Shown in pieces: positions 27,661 to 37,000 of a stretch of DNA of 64,000 nt. The position numbers and the translations under genes are program-made. Source of the DNA: Eurosta solidaginis (taxonomy: Eukaryota; Arthropoda; Insecta; Diptera; Tephritidae). The stretch spans positions 62,001 through 126,000 of the forward strand of contig NW_027137028.1 of assembly GCF_040869045.1 (NCBI RefSeq). The letters are read 5' to 3'. Under the pieces are notes generated by a model. That model did no database searches, was not told where the DNA came from, and saw only the letters and a list, made by a program, of their open reading frames with translations. Each line of letters starts with the position of its first letter. Positions within the stretch are counted from its first letter, which is position 1.

Positions 27661-29263
27661 CCAGTATGACGTAGAAATTGAACCGTTAGCGATAGAACCT
27701 TAAATCAGCTTGTGGATTAATATACACATAAAAACCTACCATCTGCAGAAATAAAATCGATTCTATCTTGCTTGGTTGAATAGATATGGAAACTTATCCC
27801 TTTTAGTCGGTTAACCCCACCCAATTTGACGTAGAAATTGAACCGTTAACGATAGAACCTTGTATCAGCTTGTGGATTAATATACACATAAAAACCTACC
27901 ATCTGCAGAAACAAAATCGATTCTATCTTGCTTGGTTCAATAGATATGGACACTTATCCCTTTTAGTCGGTTAACCCCACCCACAATAGATATGGACACT
28001 TTTCCCTTTAATCGGTTAACCCCATCCACTTTGACGTAGAAATTGAACCGTTAACGATAGAACCTTGTATCAGCTTGTGGATTAATATACACATAAAAAC
28101 CTATCATCTGCAAAAATAAAATCGATTCTATCTTGCTTGGTTCAATAGATATGGACACTTATCCCTTTTAGTCGGTTAACCCCACCCAGTATGACGTAGA
28201 CGTTGAACCGTTAGCGATAGAACCGTGGATCAGCCTGTGGATTAATATACACATAAAAACCTACCAGATGCAAAAATAAAATCGATTCTATCTTGCATGG
28301 TGCAAGATATGATGCAACGTTGAACCGTTAACGATAGAACCTTGTATCAGCTTGTGGATTAATATACACATAAAAACCTACCATCTGCAGAAACAAAATC
28401 GATTCTATCTTGCTTGGATCAATAGATATGGACACTTATCCCTTTTAGTCGGTTAACCCCACCCACAATAGATATGGACACTTTTCCCTTTAATCGGTTA
28501 ACCCCATCCACTTTGACGTAGAAATTGAACCGTTAACGATAGAACCTTGTATCAGCTTGTGGATTAATATACACATAAAAACCTATCATCTTCAAAAACA
28601 AAATGGGTTCTATCTTGCTTGGTTCAATAGATATGGATACTTATCCCTTTTAGTGGGTTAACCCCACACACTTTGACGTAGAAATTGAACCGTTAACGAT
28701 AGAACCTTGTATTAGCTTGTGGATTAATATACACATAAAATCCTACCATCTGCAAAAATAAAATCGCTTCTATCTTGCTTGGTTCAATAGATATGGACAC
28801 TTATCCATTTTAGTCGGTTAACCCCACCCAGTATGACGTAGACGTTGAACCGTTAGCGATAGAACCGTGGATCAGCCTGTGGATTAATACACACATAAAA
28901 ACCTACCAGATGCAAAAATAAAATCGATTCTATCTTGCATGGTGCAATAGATATGGACACTTATCCCTTTTAGTCGGTCAACCCCACCCACTATGACGTA
29001 GAAATTGAACCGTTAACGACAGAACCTTGTATCAGCTTGTGGATTAATATACACATAAAAACCTACCATCTGCAAAAAACAAAATCGATTCTATCTTGCT
29101 TGGTTCAATAGATATGGACACTTATCCCTTTTAGTCGGTTAACCCCACCCAAAATAGATATGGACACTTATCCTTTTTAGTCGGTTAACCCCATCCACTT
29201 TGACGTAGAAATTGAACCGTTAACGATAGAACCTTGTATCAGCTTGTGGATTAATATACACAT
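27661..29263 (+). repeat. Satellite transition zone before the retrotransposon
   Basis: Monomers of mixed types that do not continue the B order. The zone includes a broken monomer at about 28301-28325 (TGCAAGATATGATGCAACG) that lost roughly 45-60 bp. From 28583 a 687-bp four-monomer HOR begins and is cut by the retrotransposon at 29263. No gene was found here. Confidence 0.85.
29259..29263. repeat. Left target-site duplication CACAT
   Basis: CACAT directly precedes the 5' LTR and is repeated at 34002-34006 directly after the 3' LTR. The undisturbed satellite reads ATATACACATAAAA at this point, so the five bases were duplicated on insertion. Five bp is usual for Ty3/gypsy integrases. Confidence 0.93.
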
Positions 29264-29435
29264 TGATATATATATATAAATATATATACTTTATAAGTAC
29301 TAACACTAATATTTGGTGTGTAACATAACCGTATGTCTAAGTAGAGAGTAAGATTGTAAATTTTAATAAACTGTTTTTAGTCTATCGCCAACCTTGCTTG
29401 AACTCACTTATTTTACCTCTGCCAAATACACATCA
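29264..29435 (+). repeat. 5' LTR (172 bp)
   Basis: Runs from TGATATAT to ACACATCA and is repeated at 33830-34001 with two mismatches (29271 T versus 33837 A; 29355 T versus 33921 G). It contains a TATAAA at 29275-29280 in an AT run and AATAAA at 29365-29370, the expected positions for a TATA-type promoter and a poly(A) signal in a very short LTR. In this copy the promoter would drive the genomic RNA. Confidence 0.95.
29275..29280 (+). promoter_or_regulatory. Possible TATA box in 5' LTR
   Basis: TATAAA lies within TATATATATAAATATATATA near the LTR start. The whole stretch is an AT alternation, so the exact element cannot be fixed. The position upstream of AATAAA fits a U3 promoter. Confidence 0.4.
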
Positions 29436-29664
29436 GTTTGGCGACGAGTACAAAGAGAAAAAAAAAAAAAAACCGCGTGCGTAGCTAAATTCCAAACAAT
29501 TAATAGAATCAATTTAAATGCGGTATACAATGAAAATAGTGAAATACGGACTTTAAAAGTTAACTGTTGTAATTCTACTCATTAGCTAACATTTTTTAAA
29601 GAAAATGAAAGTTTAATATACTAAAAGTGATAAAGACAAAGTAATTTTTTTTTAGAAAATAAAA
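29436..29664 (+). other. Untranslated leader of the retrotransposon
   Basis: 229 bp between the 5' LTR and the first ATG of the Gag-Pol frame. It holds the primer binding site candidate and a poly(A) run at about 29458-29472. A 63-codon frame starts inside the LTR and crosses this leader, but it has no recognisable domain. Packaging signals would be expected here; none can be identified by eye. Confidence 0.75.
29439..29455 (+). promoter_or_regulatory. Primer binding site candidate
   Basis: TGGCGACGAGTAC begins three bases after the 5' LTR ends. Most LTR elements have a site starting TGG, complementary to the CCA end of a tRNA, within a few bases of the LTR. I cannot name the tRNA with confidence. 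Confidence 0.6.
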
Positions 29665-32409
29665 ATGGCTGAAAATGTAGTGGCATTAATTGGCTCCATA
29701 GAAGCATATACCTTAGGAGAAGATTTCGCTCTATATGTAAGCAGATTAAATCACCTGCTATCGTTAAATAAAATAACGAGTGATTCGGACAAAGTGTCTT
29801 TTTTAATAAGCCTTGGAGGCGCAGACTTGTACAAAACATTAAAATCAGTGTTAGCTCCAAAAAGTGAGGAAGCTTATACGTACAGTCAAATTGTAACAAG
29901 ACTAAAGGAGCATTTAAAGCCGAAAAAGAACATTATATTTGAGTGCTTTAAATTTTTCAAAAGGGATCAAAATGCCTCAGAAACGATTGCTGATTTTATT
30001 GTAGAGCTCAAACAGTTAGCTCAAGAGTGCGAATTTGGCGCATTTTTGGACAGAGCATTACTCATCAAATTTGTTTGTGGTTTAAGCAATCATAAAATTC
30101 AAAATCGACTACTGGGCGAGAGTAAGTTGGAGACCTTTGACAATGCATGTCAGTTGGCACTGGCCATGGAGAGCACTAGCATAAGTATGGAAGTAATGAG
30201 AGCGGGTGCAGTACATAAGCTGAATAGCTATGACGAGAAGCAGCGCAAAGGACAACATAATGCTAGGAAAAGCAGAGAACCGAAGTTAGATAACAATCGA
30301 AGAGACAGATCTCGTGGAAGAAGCAGCAATAGAAGCAGCATATTGAAATGTTTTTACTGTCAGAAGCTGGGACATAGAGAACGAGACTGTTGGGCGAAGC
30401 AGCGGGATAACTCTTACGGTAGAACGAGTAAAAATGAAAATCACACAAACAAAAATAAAGTTAACAATCGAAATATTAACTCTGTTGTTTATGCACTGAA
30501 CCATCTATATAATTTTTCGTCAAGTACTTATACAAAACCTCTAGAAGTACAAGTTAAATTAGAAAATACAGAAATAAATATGGAAATAGACACAGGAGCT
30601 TGTATTTCTGTTTGTCATATTTCTGACTATAAACAATTTCTTTATCACATAGAATTACAAACAGTAACTAAAAGTTTAAAAGTGATTACAGGCGATATAG
30701 TTGTTGTTGTAGGCAGTGTGCCAGTATGTGTTGAATTTGCCAATAAATTGTATAATTTGGAGTTAGTAGTTTTGAATACAGAAAATAAATTTACTCCGTT
30801 AATAGGTAGGAATTGGTTATCTGTGTTGTTGCCGAGTTGGCGAATAATGTTTGGTAATATGAACATTTATAATTTAAAATTTGAGAAAGGCAACGTAAAG
30901 TATGACTTCGATAAATATAAAACCATATTTTCAAAAGATAGTTACTCTACTATTAAAAATTTTGAGGCAGAAATAGTGTTGAAAGACGAGCATTATCCGA
31001 TATTTGCAAAAGCGTACTCTGTTCCATTTGGATTGCGGAAAAAGGTGGAAGACGAAATAGATAGACTTTGTGAGCAAGGTGTTATTGTACCTGTAAATAG
31101 AAGTAAATGGGCAAGCCCAATTGTTGTGGTTAATAAAGGTGACGGCTCAATTCGATTGTGTGTGAACTGTAGGAGAACAGTGAATCGATTTGTTGAAATG
31201 GAGCACTTCGTCATCCCTCGGATTGATGAAATATTAGCAAATTTGGGAGGATGGAAATATTTTTGTAAACTTGATTTAACAGGAGCATACTTACAAGTCA
31301 AAGTCTCCGAAAGGTCAAGAAAGTTGTTGACAATAAATACCCACAAAAGCCTGTATCAATTTACGAGGTTGGTTTATGGTTTAAAAACCGCTCCACAATT
31401 ATTTTCAAAAATAATTGGTGAAATATTGAAAGGTCTTAGTAAAGTTCAAGTATATTTCGATGACATTCTCGTAGGTGGCAGTGACCTCAGTGATTGTAAA
31501 AACAACTTAAGTATGGTACTTGATAGGTTGATGGAGTATGATGTAAAGGTAAATTACAATAAATGTAAATTTTTTGAAACAGAAATTCAATACCTTGGGT
31601 ATGAAATAAACGAAAGTGGCATAACCCCGTCAAAGAAAAAAGTCGAAGCGGTTGTTCGTGCACCAGCACCCACAAATAAGCAACAGTTAAAATCATACTT
31701 AGGTATGGTAAATTATTATTGCCATTGCATTAGGAATTTATCATCAGAGCTATTTGTATTGCATGAACTTACGAAAAACGGTGTTCAATGGCACTGGTCT
31801 GAGAAACATCAGGAAGCTTTTGAAAGGAGTAAAAAGTTAGTGTTGGACATAGGTGTATTAGCTCATTATGACCCCTCAAAACCTTTAGTGATATCTTGCG
31901 ACGCGAGTCCGTATGGGGTAGGCGGTGTTTTATCAAACATTATCGATGGTGAAGAACGCCCTATTATGTTCGTGTTAAGCACATTAAAAGATGCAGAGAA
32001 GAACTATTCACAGCTTCATCGCGAAGCATTGGCGATTGTTTTCGCAGTCAAAAAGTTCCATAAGTATTTGTACGGATTGCATTTCACAATTGAAAGTGAT
32101 CATCAGCCGTTGAGAGAAATTTTTTCGGACAAAAAAGATCTACCAGTAGTGGCTGCAAATAGATTACAGAGGTGGGCAATTTTTCTGTCCATGTACGATT
32201 ATACAATCAAGTATAAAAAAGGATCACGAATGTGTCATGCCGATGCACTTTCAAGACTGCCTTTGCCGGAAAGTACAAACGAAGAGGATGATAGCATAAA
32301 TATTTTTAATTTAGTGCAAGAGCTACCATTAAAGTTAGAGGACGTACGAGAAAATTTGCAGAAAGAGGTAATATTGAAAGACGTATACAATTTTGTAGCA
32401 AAAGGTTAG
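29665..32409 (+). CDS. gag-pol: Retrotransposon Gag-Pol, N-terminal part: Gag, protease, RT, RNase H
   Basis: A 914-residue frame that would encode the capsid-like protein and most replication enzymes of the element, acting in cytoplasmic particles. Start: ATG in AAAAATGGCT, a good insect context, after the leader. Gag region about 1-200; basic stretch about 191-225; one zinc knuckle at 229-242 (CFYCQKLGHRERDC, C-X2-C-X4-H-X4-C). Aspartic protease with DTGA at 309-312, then GRNWL at 381-385. RT about 440-660: first catalytic Asp 537 in KLDLTGAY, YFDD at 597-600. RNase H about 735-860: Asp 746, Glu 787, Asp 812, followed by HADALSRL. The protease lies in the Gag frame, with no shift. N501-C502 stand where RTs of this group usually have Asp-Tyr, possibly decay. 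Ends at TAG 32407-32409, in frame with the integrase downstream, so this is a truncated polyprotein. Confidence 0.93.
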   Translation: MAENVVALIGSIEAYTLGEDFALYVSRLNHLLSLNKITSDSDKVSFLISLGGADLYKTLKSVLAPKSEEAYTYSQIVTRLKEHLKPKKNIIFECFKFFKRDQNASETIADFIVELKQLAQECEFGAFLDRALLIKFVCGLSNHKIQNRLLGESKLETFDNACQLALAMESTSISMEVMRAGAVHKLNSYDEKQRKGQHNARKSREPKLDNNRRDRSRGRSSNRSSILKCFYCQKLGHRERDCWAKQRDNSYGRTSKNENHTNKNKVNNRNINSVVYALNHLYNFSSSTYTKPLEVQVKLENTEINMEIDTGACISVCHISDYKQFLYHIELQTVTKSLKVITGDIVVVVGSVPVCVEFANKLYNLELVVLNTENKFTPLIGRNWLSVLLPSWRIMFGNMNIYNLKFEKGNVKYDFDKYKTIFSKDSYSTIKNFEAEIVLKDEHYPIFAKAYSVPFGLRKKVEDEIDRLCEQGVIVPVNRSKWASPIVVVNKGDGSIRLCVNCRRTVNRFVEMEHFVIPRIDEILANLGGWKYFCKLDLTGAYLQVKVSERSRKLLTINTHKSLYQFTRLVYGLKTAPQLFSKIIGEILKGLSKVQVYFDDILVGGSDLSDCKNNLSMVLDRLMEYDVKVNYNKCKFFETEIQYLGYEINESGITPSKKKVEAVVRAPAPTNKQQLKSYLGMVNYYCHCIRNLSSELFVLHELTKNGVQWHWSEKHQEAFERSKKLVLDIGVLAHYDPSKPLVISCDASPYGVGGVLSNIIDGEERPIMFVLSTLKDAEKNYSQLHREALAIVFAVKKFHKYLYGLHFTIESDHQPLREIFSDKKDLPVVAANRLQRWAIFLSMYDYTIKYKKGSRMCHADALSRLPLPESTNEEDDSINIFNLVQELPLKLEDVRENLQKEVILKDVYNFVAKG
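32407..32409 (+). other. In-frame TAG stop splitting pol
   Basis: The upstream frame (from 29665) and the integrase frame (from 32434) are in the same phase. Only this TAG and eight sense codons separate the upstream frame from the first integrase ATG. Related elements have one continuous polyprotein across the RNase H-integrase linker. A nonsense mutation is the simplest reading; programmed readthrough at this point is not something I know for Ty3/gypsy elements. Confidence 0.85.
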
Positions 32410-32433
32410 CCAAAAGTAGTACCACAGAAGTAT

Positions 32434-33399
32434 ATGAAGTTTTATGCAAAAAGATTATCATTAGGAATCGAGAGAGGGTGTATATTTTATGGCGAACGAG
32501 TAGTTCTGCCTAACAGTTTAGTGCCACATGTGCTACAACTGCTGCACAGTGAGCATGTGGGTGTAGTTCGAATGAAAGCTTTGGCGAGGACTTATGTCTG
32601 GAGGCCTGGCATAGATCACGATATCGAAAATTTTGTTAAAAGCTGCGAGCCGTGCGCAAAAAGTCAGAACGTTTCCAAGCCAATTCTAACGTCTTGGCCA
32701 AAACCATCAGGTCCATTCGAACGAATACACTTAGATTTTTGTAAAATCGATGGGGCTACTATTTTAGTTATATTCGATACCTTTTCTAAATGGTTAGATG
32801 CAAAGGTTCTAAGGAATACACAGGCCCATATTGTCATCGAAGAACTACGATTGTTATTTTCAACATTTGGCTTGCCGAAGCAAATCGTAAGCGACAATGG
32901 CCCTCCATTTGGTTCGAAAGTTTTCATAGATTTTTGTAAGAGTAACGGGATAGAGTGCTCAAAGTCGCCACCTTATCACCCACAATCCAATGGTAGCGCT
33001 GAACGGGCTGTACAGACATTAAAAAGTTCTCTTAAGAAATATCTTTTAGATCCAAAAATTAAACATAGATCTTGGAATTTCAAAATAACTAGTTTCTTAC
33101 TTAAGTATCGAACAACACCAACTACAACGACATGTATATCTCCAGCAGAATCCATATTGCAGTATAAGCCCAAAACCCTATTGGACTTAGTTAATCCAAA
33201 CATATATTCAAGTAATAAGAGAACTATCAACGAATCTAAAAGTAATGAGAAAGAGAAAAAGTCTAAAACTAAAAGTAATGATGTGCAAGATGATAAAATA
33301 TCGAAATGTCCAGAATTTAAACCTAAAGATAGTATTTTGTATAGAAATGTATTGAACAATTATTGTAAATGGGAAAAAGGAAAATTGAAAAGAAATTAA
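32434..33399 (+). CDS. pol: Retrotransposon integrase (separated by a stop, C-terminus shifted)
   Basis: 321 codons from the first ATG after the TAG; the true integrase sequence continues upstream to 32410 in the same frame, so this ATG is probably not a real start. It would insert the element's DNA into the genome. Zinc-binding HHCC domain: H38, H41, C71, C74. Catalytic core about 90-250 with D101 (HLDFC), D154 (VSDNG) and E190 (SNGSAERA); spacing D-52-D-35-E is the canonical DD35E. A Lys/Ser-rich low-complexity stretch covers about 260-290. The frame then leaves the expected C-terminal domain and ends at TAA after a purine-rich run; the missing end lies in another frame at 33369-33617. No chromodomain is visible. 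Domain identity is secure; function as it stands is doubtful. Confidence 0.9.
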   Translation: MKFYAKRLSLGIERGCIFYGERVVLPNSLVPHVLQLLHSEHVGVVRMKALARTYVWRPGIDHDIENFVKSCEPCAKSQNVSKPILTSWPKPSGPFERIHLDFCKIDGATILVIFDTFSKWLDAKVLRNTQAHIVIEELRLLFSTFGLPKQIVSDNGPPFGSKVFIDFCKSNGIECSKSPPYHPQSNGSAERAVQTLKSSLKKYLLDPKIKHRSWNFKITSFLLKYRTTPTTTTCISPAESILQYKPKTLLDLVNPNIYSSNKRTINESKSNEKEKKSKTKSNDVQDDKISKCPEFKPKDSILYRNVLNNYCKWEKGKLKRN

Positions 33400-33617
33400 G
33401 TAGGGTAAGATATCTCATAAATATAAATGGTAAAAACAGAGTTGCTCATGTAAATCAACTGAAAAAGTCAAATTGTAAATTTGTTAGATTTAGTCCACAT
33501 GTAAAAACGTATGTCAAATTATCTAAGCGAAGAAGAACTGAAAGCGATAACGATAAAGAGGAATTTAAGATTAGAAGATCTGAGCGCATTAAACACAAGA
33601 ATTTAACTCAAAGCTAA
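33369..33617 (+). pseudogene. Integrase C-terminal fragment in a shifted frame
   Basis: Frame of 82 codons overlapping the end of the integrase frame by about 30 bp in a different phase. It holds a sequence typical of the integrase C-terminal beta-barrel of these elements (KLSRVRYLI, then NRVAHVNQLKKS), followed by a basic tail with KLSKRRR. Such a region normally continues from the catalytic core, so the frame change lies near 33366-33398, where A-runs make a one-base indel likely. It ends at TAA 33615-33617. Not expected to be translated on its own. Confidence 0.75.
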
Positions 33618-33759
33618 AGATGCCAATCTGTGTATAATATTGAAATAAACATAATAATGTATATATATGTGTATATATATAATCTCTAGTTAGTATATAT
33701 ATTAAATTTCTATATGTATTTAAAAGCTAAAATCGTAGGTTTGGTGTTAGGGTTACTTA

Positions 33760-33793
33760 CCTAACAAATATATGTACCTAACAAATATATGTA
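33760..33793 (+). repeat. 17-bp tandem duplication in the 3' UTR
   Basis: CCTAACAAATATATGTA occurs twice in tandem (33760-33776 and 33777-33793), followed by CCTAGTTAGG. It belongs to the element, not the satellite. Confidence 0.88.
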
Positions 33794-33820
33794 CCTAGTT
33801 AGGTATTTCTTCAATAATTC

Positions 33821-33829
33821 GGGGAGGAT
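33821..33829 (+). promoter_or_regulatory. Polypurine tract
   Basis: GGGGAGGAT immediately precedes the TGAT start of the 3' LTR. A purine run at this place primes plus-strand DNA synthesis in LTR elements. Confidence 0.85.
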
Positions 33830-34001
33830 TGATATAAATATATAAATATATATACTTTATAAGTACTAACACTAATATTTGGTGTGTAACATAACCGTAT
33901 GTCTAAGTAGAGAGTAAGATGGTAAATTTTAATAAACTGTTTTTAGTCTATCGCCAACCTTGCTTGAACTCACTTATTTTACCTCTGCCAAATACACATC
34001 A
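33830..34001 (+). repeat. 3' LTR (172 bp)
   Basis: Same length as the 5' LTR, with 2 mismatches in 172. Its AATAAA at 33931-33936 is the likely poly(A) signal for the element RNA. It ends ACACATCA and is followed by the target duplication. Confidence 0.95.
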
Positions 34002-34006
34002 CACAT
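34002..34006. repeat. Right target-site duplication CACAT
   Basis: Second copy of the CACAT that precedes the 5' LTR at 29259-29263. Satellite resumes at once with AAAAACCTATCATC. Confidence 0.93.
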
Positions 34007-37000
34007 AAAAACCTATCATCTTCAAAAACAAAATGGGTTCTATCTTGCTTGGTTCAATAGATATGGATACTTATCCCTTTTAGTCGGTTAACCCCACACA
34101 CTTTGACGTAGAAATTGAACCGTTAACGATAGAACCTTGTATTAGCTTGTGGATTAATATACACATAAAATCCTACCATCTGCAAAAATAAAATCGATTC
34201 TATCTTGCTTGGTTCAATAGATATGGACACTTATCCCTTTTAGTCGGTTAACCCCACCCAGTATGACGTAGACGTTGAACCGTTAGCGATAGAACCTTGG
34301 ATTAGCCTGTGGATTAATACACACATAAAAACCTACCAGATGCGAAAATAAAATCGATTCTATCTTGCATGGTGCAATAGATATGGACACTTATCCCTTT
34401 TAGTCGGTTAACCCCACCCACTATGACGTAGAAATTGAACCGTTAACGACAGAACCTTGTATCAGCTTGTGGATTAATATACACATAAAAACCTACCATC
34501 TGCAAAAAACAAAATCGATTCTATCTTGCTTGGTTCAATAGATATGGACACTTATCCCTTTTAGTCGGTTAACCCCACCCACAATAGATATGGACACTTA
34601 TCCCTTTTAGTTGGTTAACCCCATCCACTTTGACGTAGAAATTGAACCGTTAACGATAGAACCTTGTATCAGCATGTGGATTAATATACACATAAAAACC
34701 TATCATCTTCAAAAACAAAATGGGTTCTATCTTGCTTGGTTCAAAAGATATGGATACTTATCCCTTTTAGTCGGTTAACCCCACCCACTATGACGTAGAA
34801 ATTGAACCATTAACGACAGAATCTTGTATCAGCTTGTGGATTAATATACACATAAAAACCTACCATCTGCAGAAACAAAATCGATTCTATCTTGCTTGGT
34901 TCAATAGATATGGACACTTATCCATGTTAGTCGGCTAACCCCACCCACAATAGATATGGACGCTTATCCCTTTTAGTCGGTTAACCCCATCCACTTTGAC
35001 GTAGAAATTGAACCGTTAACGATAGAACCTTGTGTCAGCTTGTGGATTAATATACACATAAAAACCTATCATCTTCAAAAACAAAATGGGTTCTATCTTG
35101 CTTGGTTCAATAGATATGGATACCTATCCCTTTTAGTCGGTTAACCCCACACACTTTGACGTAAAAATTGAACCGTTAACAATAGAACCTTGTATTAGCT
35201 TGTGGATTAATATACACATAAAATCCTACCATCTGCAAAAATAAAATCGATTCTATCTTGCTTGGTTCAATAGATATGGACACTTATCCCTTTTAGTCAG
35301 TTAACCCCATCCACTTTGACGTAGAAATTGAACCGTTAACGATAGAACCTTGTATCAGCTTGTGGATTAATATTCACATAAAAACCTATTATCTTCAAAA
35401 ACAAAATGGGTTCTATCTTGCTTGGTTCAATAGATATGGATACTTATCCCTTTTAGTCGGTTAACCCCACCCACTTTGACGTAGAAATTGAACCGTTAAC
35501 GATAGAACCTTGTATCAGCTTGTGGATTAATATACACATAAAAACCTATCATCTTCAAAAACAAAATGGGTTCTATCTTGCTTGGTTCAATAGATATAGA
35601 TACTTATCCCTTTTAGTCGGTTAACCCCACACACTTTGACGTAGAAATTGAACCGTTAACGATAGAACCTTGTATTAGCTTGTGGATTAATATACACATA
35701 AAATTCTACCATCGGCAAAAATAAAATCGATTCTATCTTGCTTGGTTCAATAGATATGGACACTTATCCCCTTTAGTCAGTTAACCCCATCCACTTTGAC
35801 GTAGAAATTGAACCGTTAACGATAGAACCTTGTGTTAGCTTGTGGATTAATATACACATAAAAACCTACCATCTGCAGAAACAAAATCGATTCTATCTTG
35901 CTTGGTTCAATAGATATGGACACTTATCCCTTTTAGTCGGTTAACCCCACCCACAATAGATATGGACACTTATCCCTTTTAGTCGGTTAACCCCATCCAC
36001 TTTGACGTAGAAATTGAACCGTTAACGATAGAACCTTGTATCAGCCTGTGGATTAATATACACATAAAAACCTATCATCTTCAAAAACAAAATGGGTTCT
36101 ATCTTGCTTGGTTCAATAGATATGGATACTTATCCCTTTTAGTCGGTTAACCCCACCCACTTTGACGTAGAAATTGAACCGTTAACGATAGAACCTTGTA
36201 TCAGCCTGTGGATTAATATACGCATAAAAACCTACCAGATGCAAAAATAAAATCGATTCTATCTTGCATGGTGCAATAGATATGGAGACTTATCCCTTTT
36301 AGTCGGTTAACCCCACCCACTATGACGTAGAAATTGAACCGTTAACGTCAGAACCTTGTATCAGCTTGTGGAATAATATACACATAAAAGCCTACCATAT
36401 GCAGAAACAAAATCGATTCTATCTTGCTTGGTTCAATAGATATGGACACTTATCCCTTTTAGTCGGTTAACCCCACCCACAATAGATATGGACACTTATC
36501 CCTTTTAGTCGGTTAACCCCATCCACTTTGACGTAGAAATTGAACCGTTAACGATAGAACCTTGTATCAGCTTGTGGATTAATATACACATAAAAACCTA
36601 CCATCTGCAAAAATAAAATCGATTCTATCTTGCTTGGTTCAATAGATATGGACACTTATCCCTTTTAGTCAGTTAACCCCATCCACTTTGACGTAGAAAT
36701 TGAACCGTTAACGATAGAACCTTGTATCAGCCTGTGGATTAATATACACATAAAAACCTATCATCTCCAAAAACAAAATGGGTTCTATCTTGCTTGGTTC
36801 AATAGATATGGATACTTATCCCTTTTAGTCGGTTAACCCCACCCACTTTGACGTAGAAATTGAACCGTTAACGATAGAACCTTGTATCAGCCTGTGGATT
36901 AATACACGCATAAAAACCTACCAGATGCAAAAATAAAATCGATTCTATCTTGCATGGTGCAATAGATATGGAGACTTATCCCTTTTAGTCGGTTAACCCC

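Larger units (their letters stand above)
1..29263. repeat. Satellite array, left arm (about 160-bp monomer)
   Basis: Continuous head-to-tail satellite with no unrelated insertion. The conserved landmark TGGTTCAATA recurs at 221, 381, 541 and 701, giving a period of 160 bp; a 2-bp deletion makes the next step 158. Each monomer reads through a TTAGTCGGTTAACCCC block, TTTGACGTAGAAATTGAACC, CGTTAACG, a GTGGATTAATATACACAT block and a variable segment ending near ATCGATTCTATCTTGC. At least five monomer types are told apart by the variable segment: TATCATCTTCAAAAAC, TACCATCTGCAAAAAT, TATCATCTGCGAAAAC, TACCAGATGC with CATGGTGCAATAG, and TACCATATGCAGAAAC. The types recur in fixed orders, so the array is built of higher-order repeats. 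I do not recognise this satellite family. No gene was found here. Confidence 0.97.
33618..33829 (+). other. 3' untranslated region of the retrotransposon
   Basis: 212 AT-rich bases between the last pol codon and the 3' LTR. It contains TA-repeat tracts at about 33660-33700, a 17-bp tandem duplication at 33760-33793, a small inverted repeat TACCTA-GT-TAGGTA just after it, and the polypurine tract at the end. There is no env-like frame. Confidence 0.8.
29264..34001 (+). mobile_element. Full-length Ty3/gypsy-type LTR retrotransposon, coding region broken
   Basis: A 4738-bp element with 172-bp LTRs starting TG and ending CA (inverted ends TGAT/ATCA), a TSD of CACAT, a leader with a TGG-type primer binding site, and the order gag, protease, RT, RNase H, integrase, polypurine tract. 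Integrase after RNase H places it in Ty3/gypsy rather than Copia. The GRNWL motif after the protease, the single-frame Gag-Pol, the small size and the absence of an env-like frame suggest the Mag lineage, which is an inference. Two breaks are visible: an in-frame TAG at 32407-32409 and a frame change near 33366-33398. It is the only copy in the window and does not follow the HOR duplications. Confidence 0.95.
28583..34012 (+). repeat. 687-bp four-monomer HOR unit split by the retrotransposon
   Basis: The CTATCATCTTC landmark is at 28583 and next at 34013. Subtracting the 4738-bp element and one 5-bp target copy leaves exactly 687 bp, the same spacing as 34013 to 34700 and as the units at 37631 and 38318. 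The element therefore landed inside an existing regular HOR and no satellite bases were lost. Confidence 0.9.

Noticed and set aside
29264..29300. TA-rich tract at the LTR start as an independent microsatellite
   Set aside because: It is part of both LTRs and begins with the TGAT terminus.
29394..29585. A 63-codon frame from the 5' LTR into the leader
   Set aside because: Overlaps the LTR end, the primer binding site and a poly(A) run; no domain; more likely chance.
29621..33359. Minus-strand frames opposite gag-pol
   Set aside because: Shadows of the plus-strand polyprotein; no recognisable domains.
32400..33400. Chromodomain at the integrase end
   Set aside because: The C-terminal fragment shows only the usual integrase beta-barrel-like motif and a basic tail.
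33618..33829. Env-like third frame in the retrotransposon
   Set aside because: Only 212 non-coding bases lie between pol and the 3' LTR.
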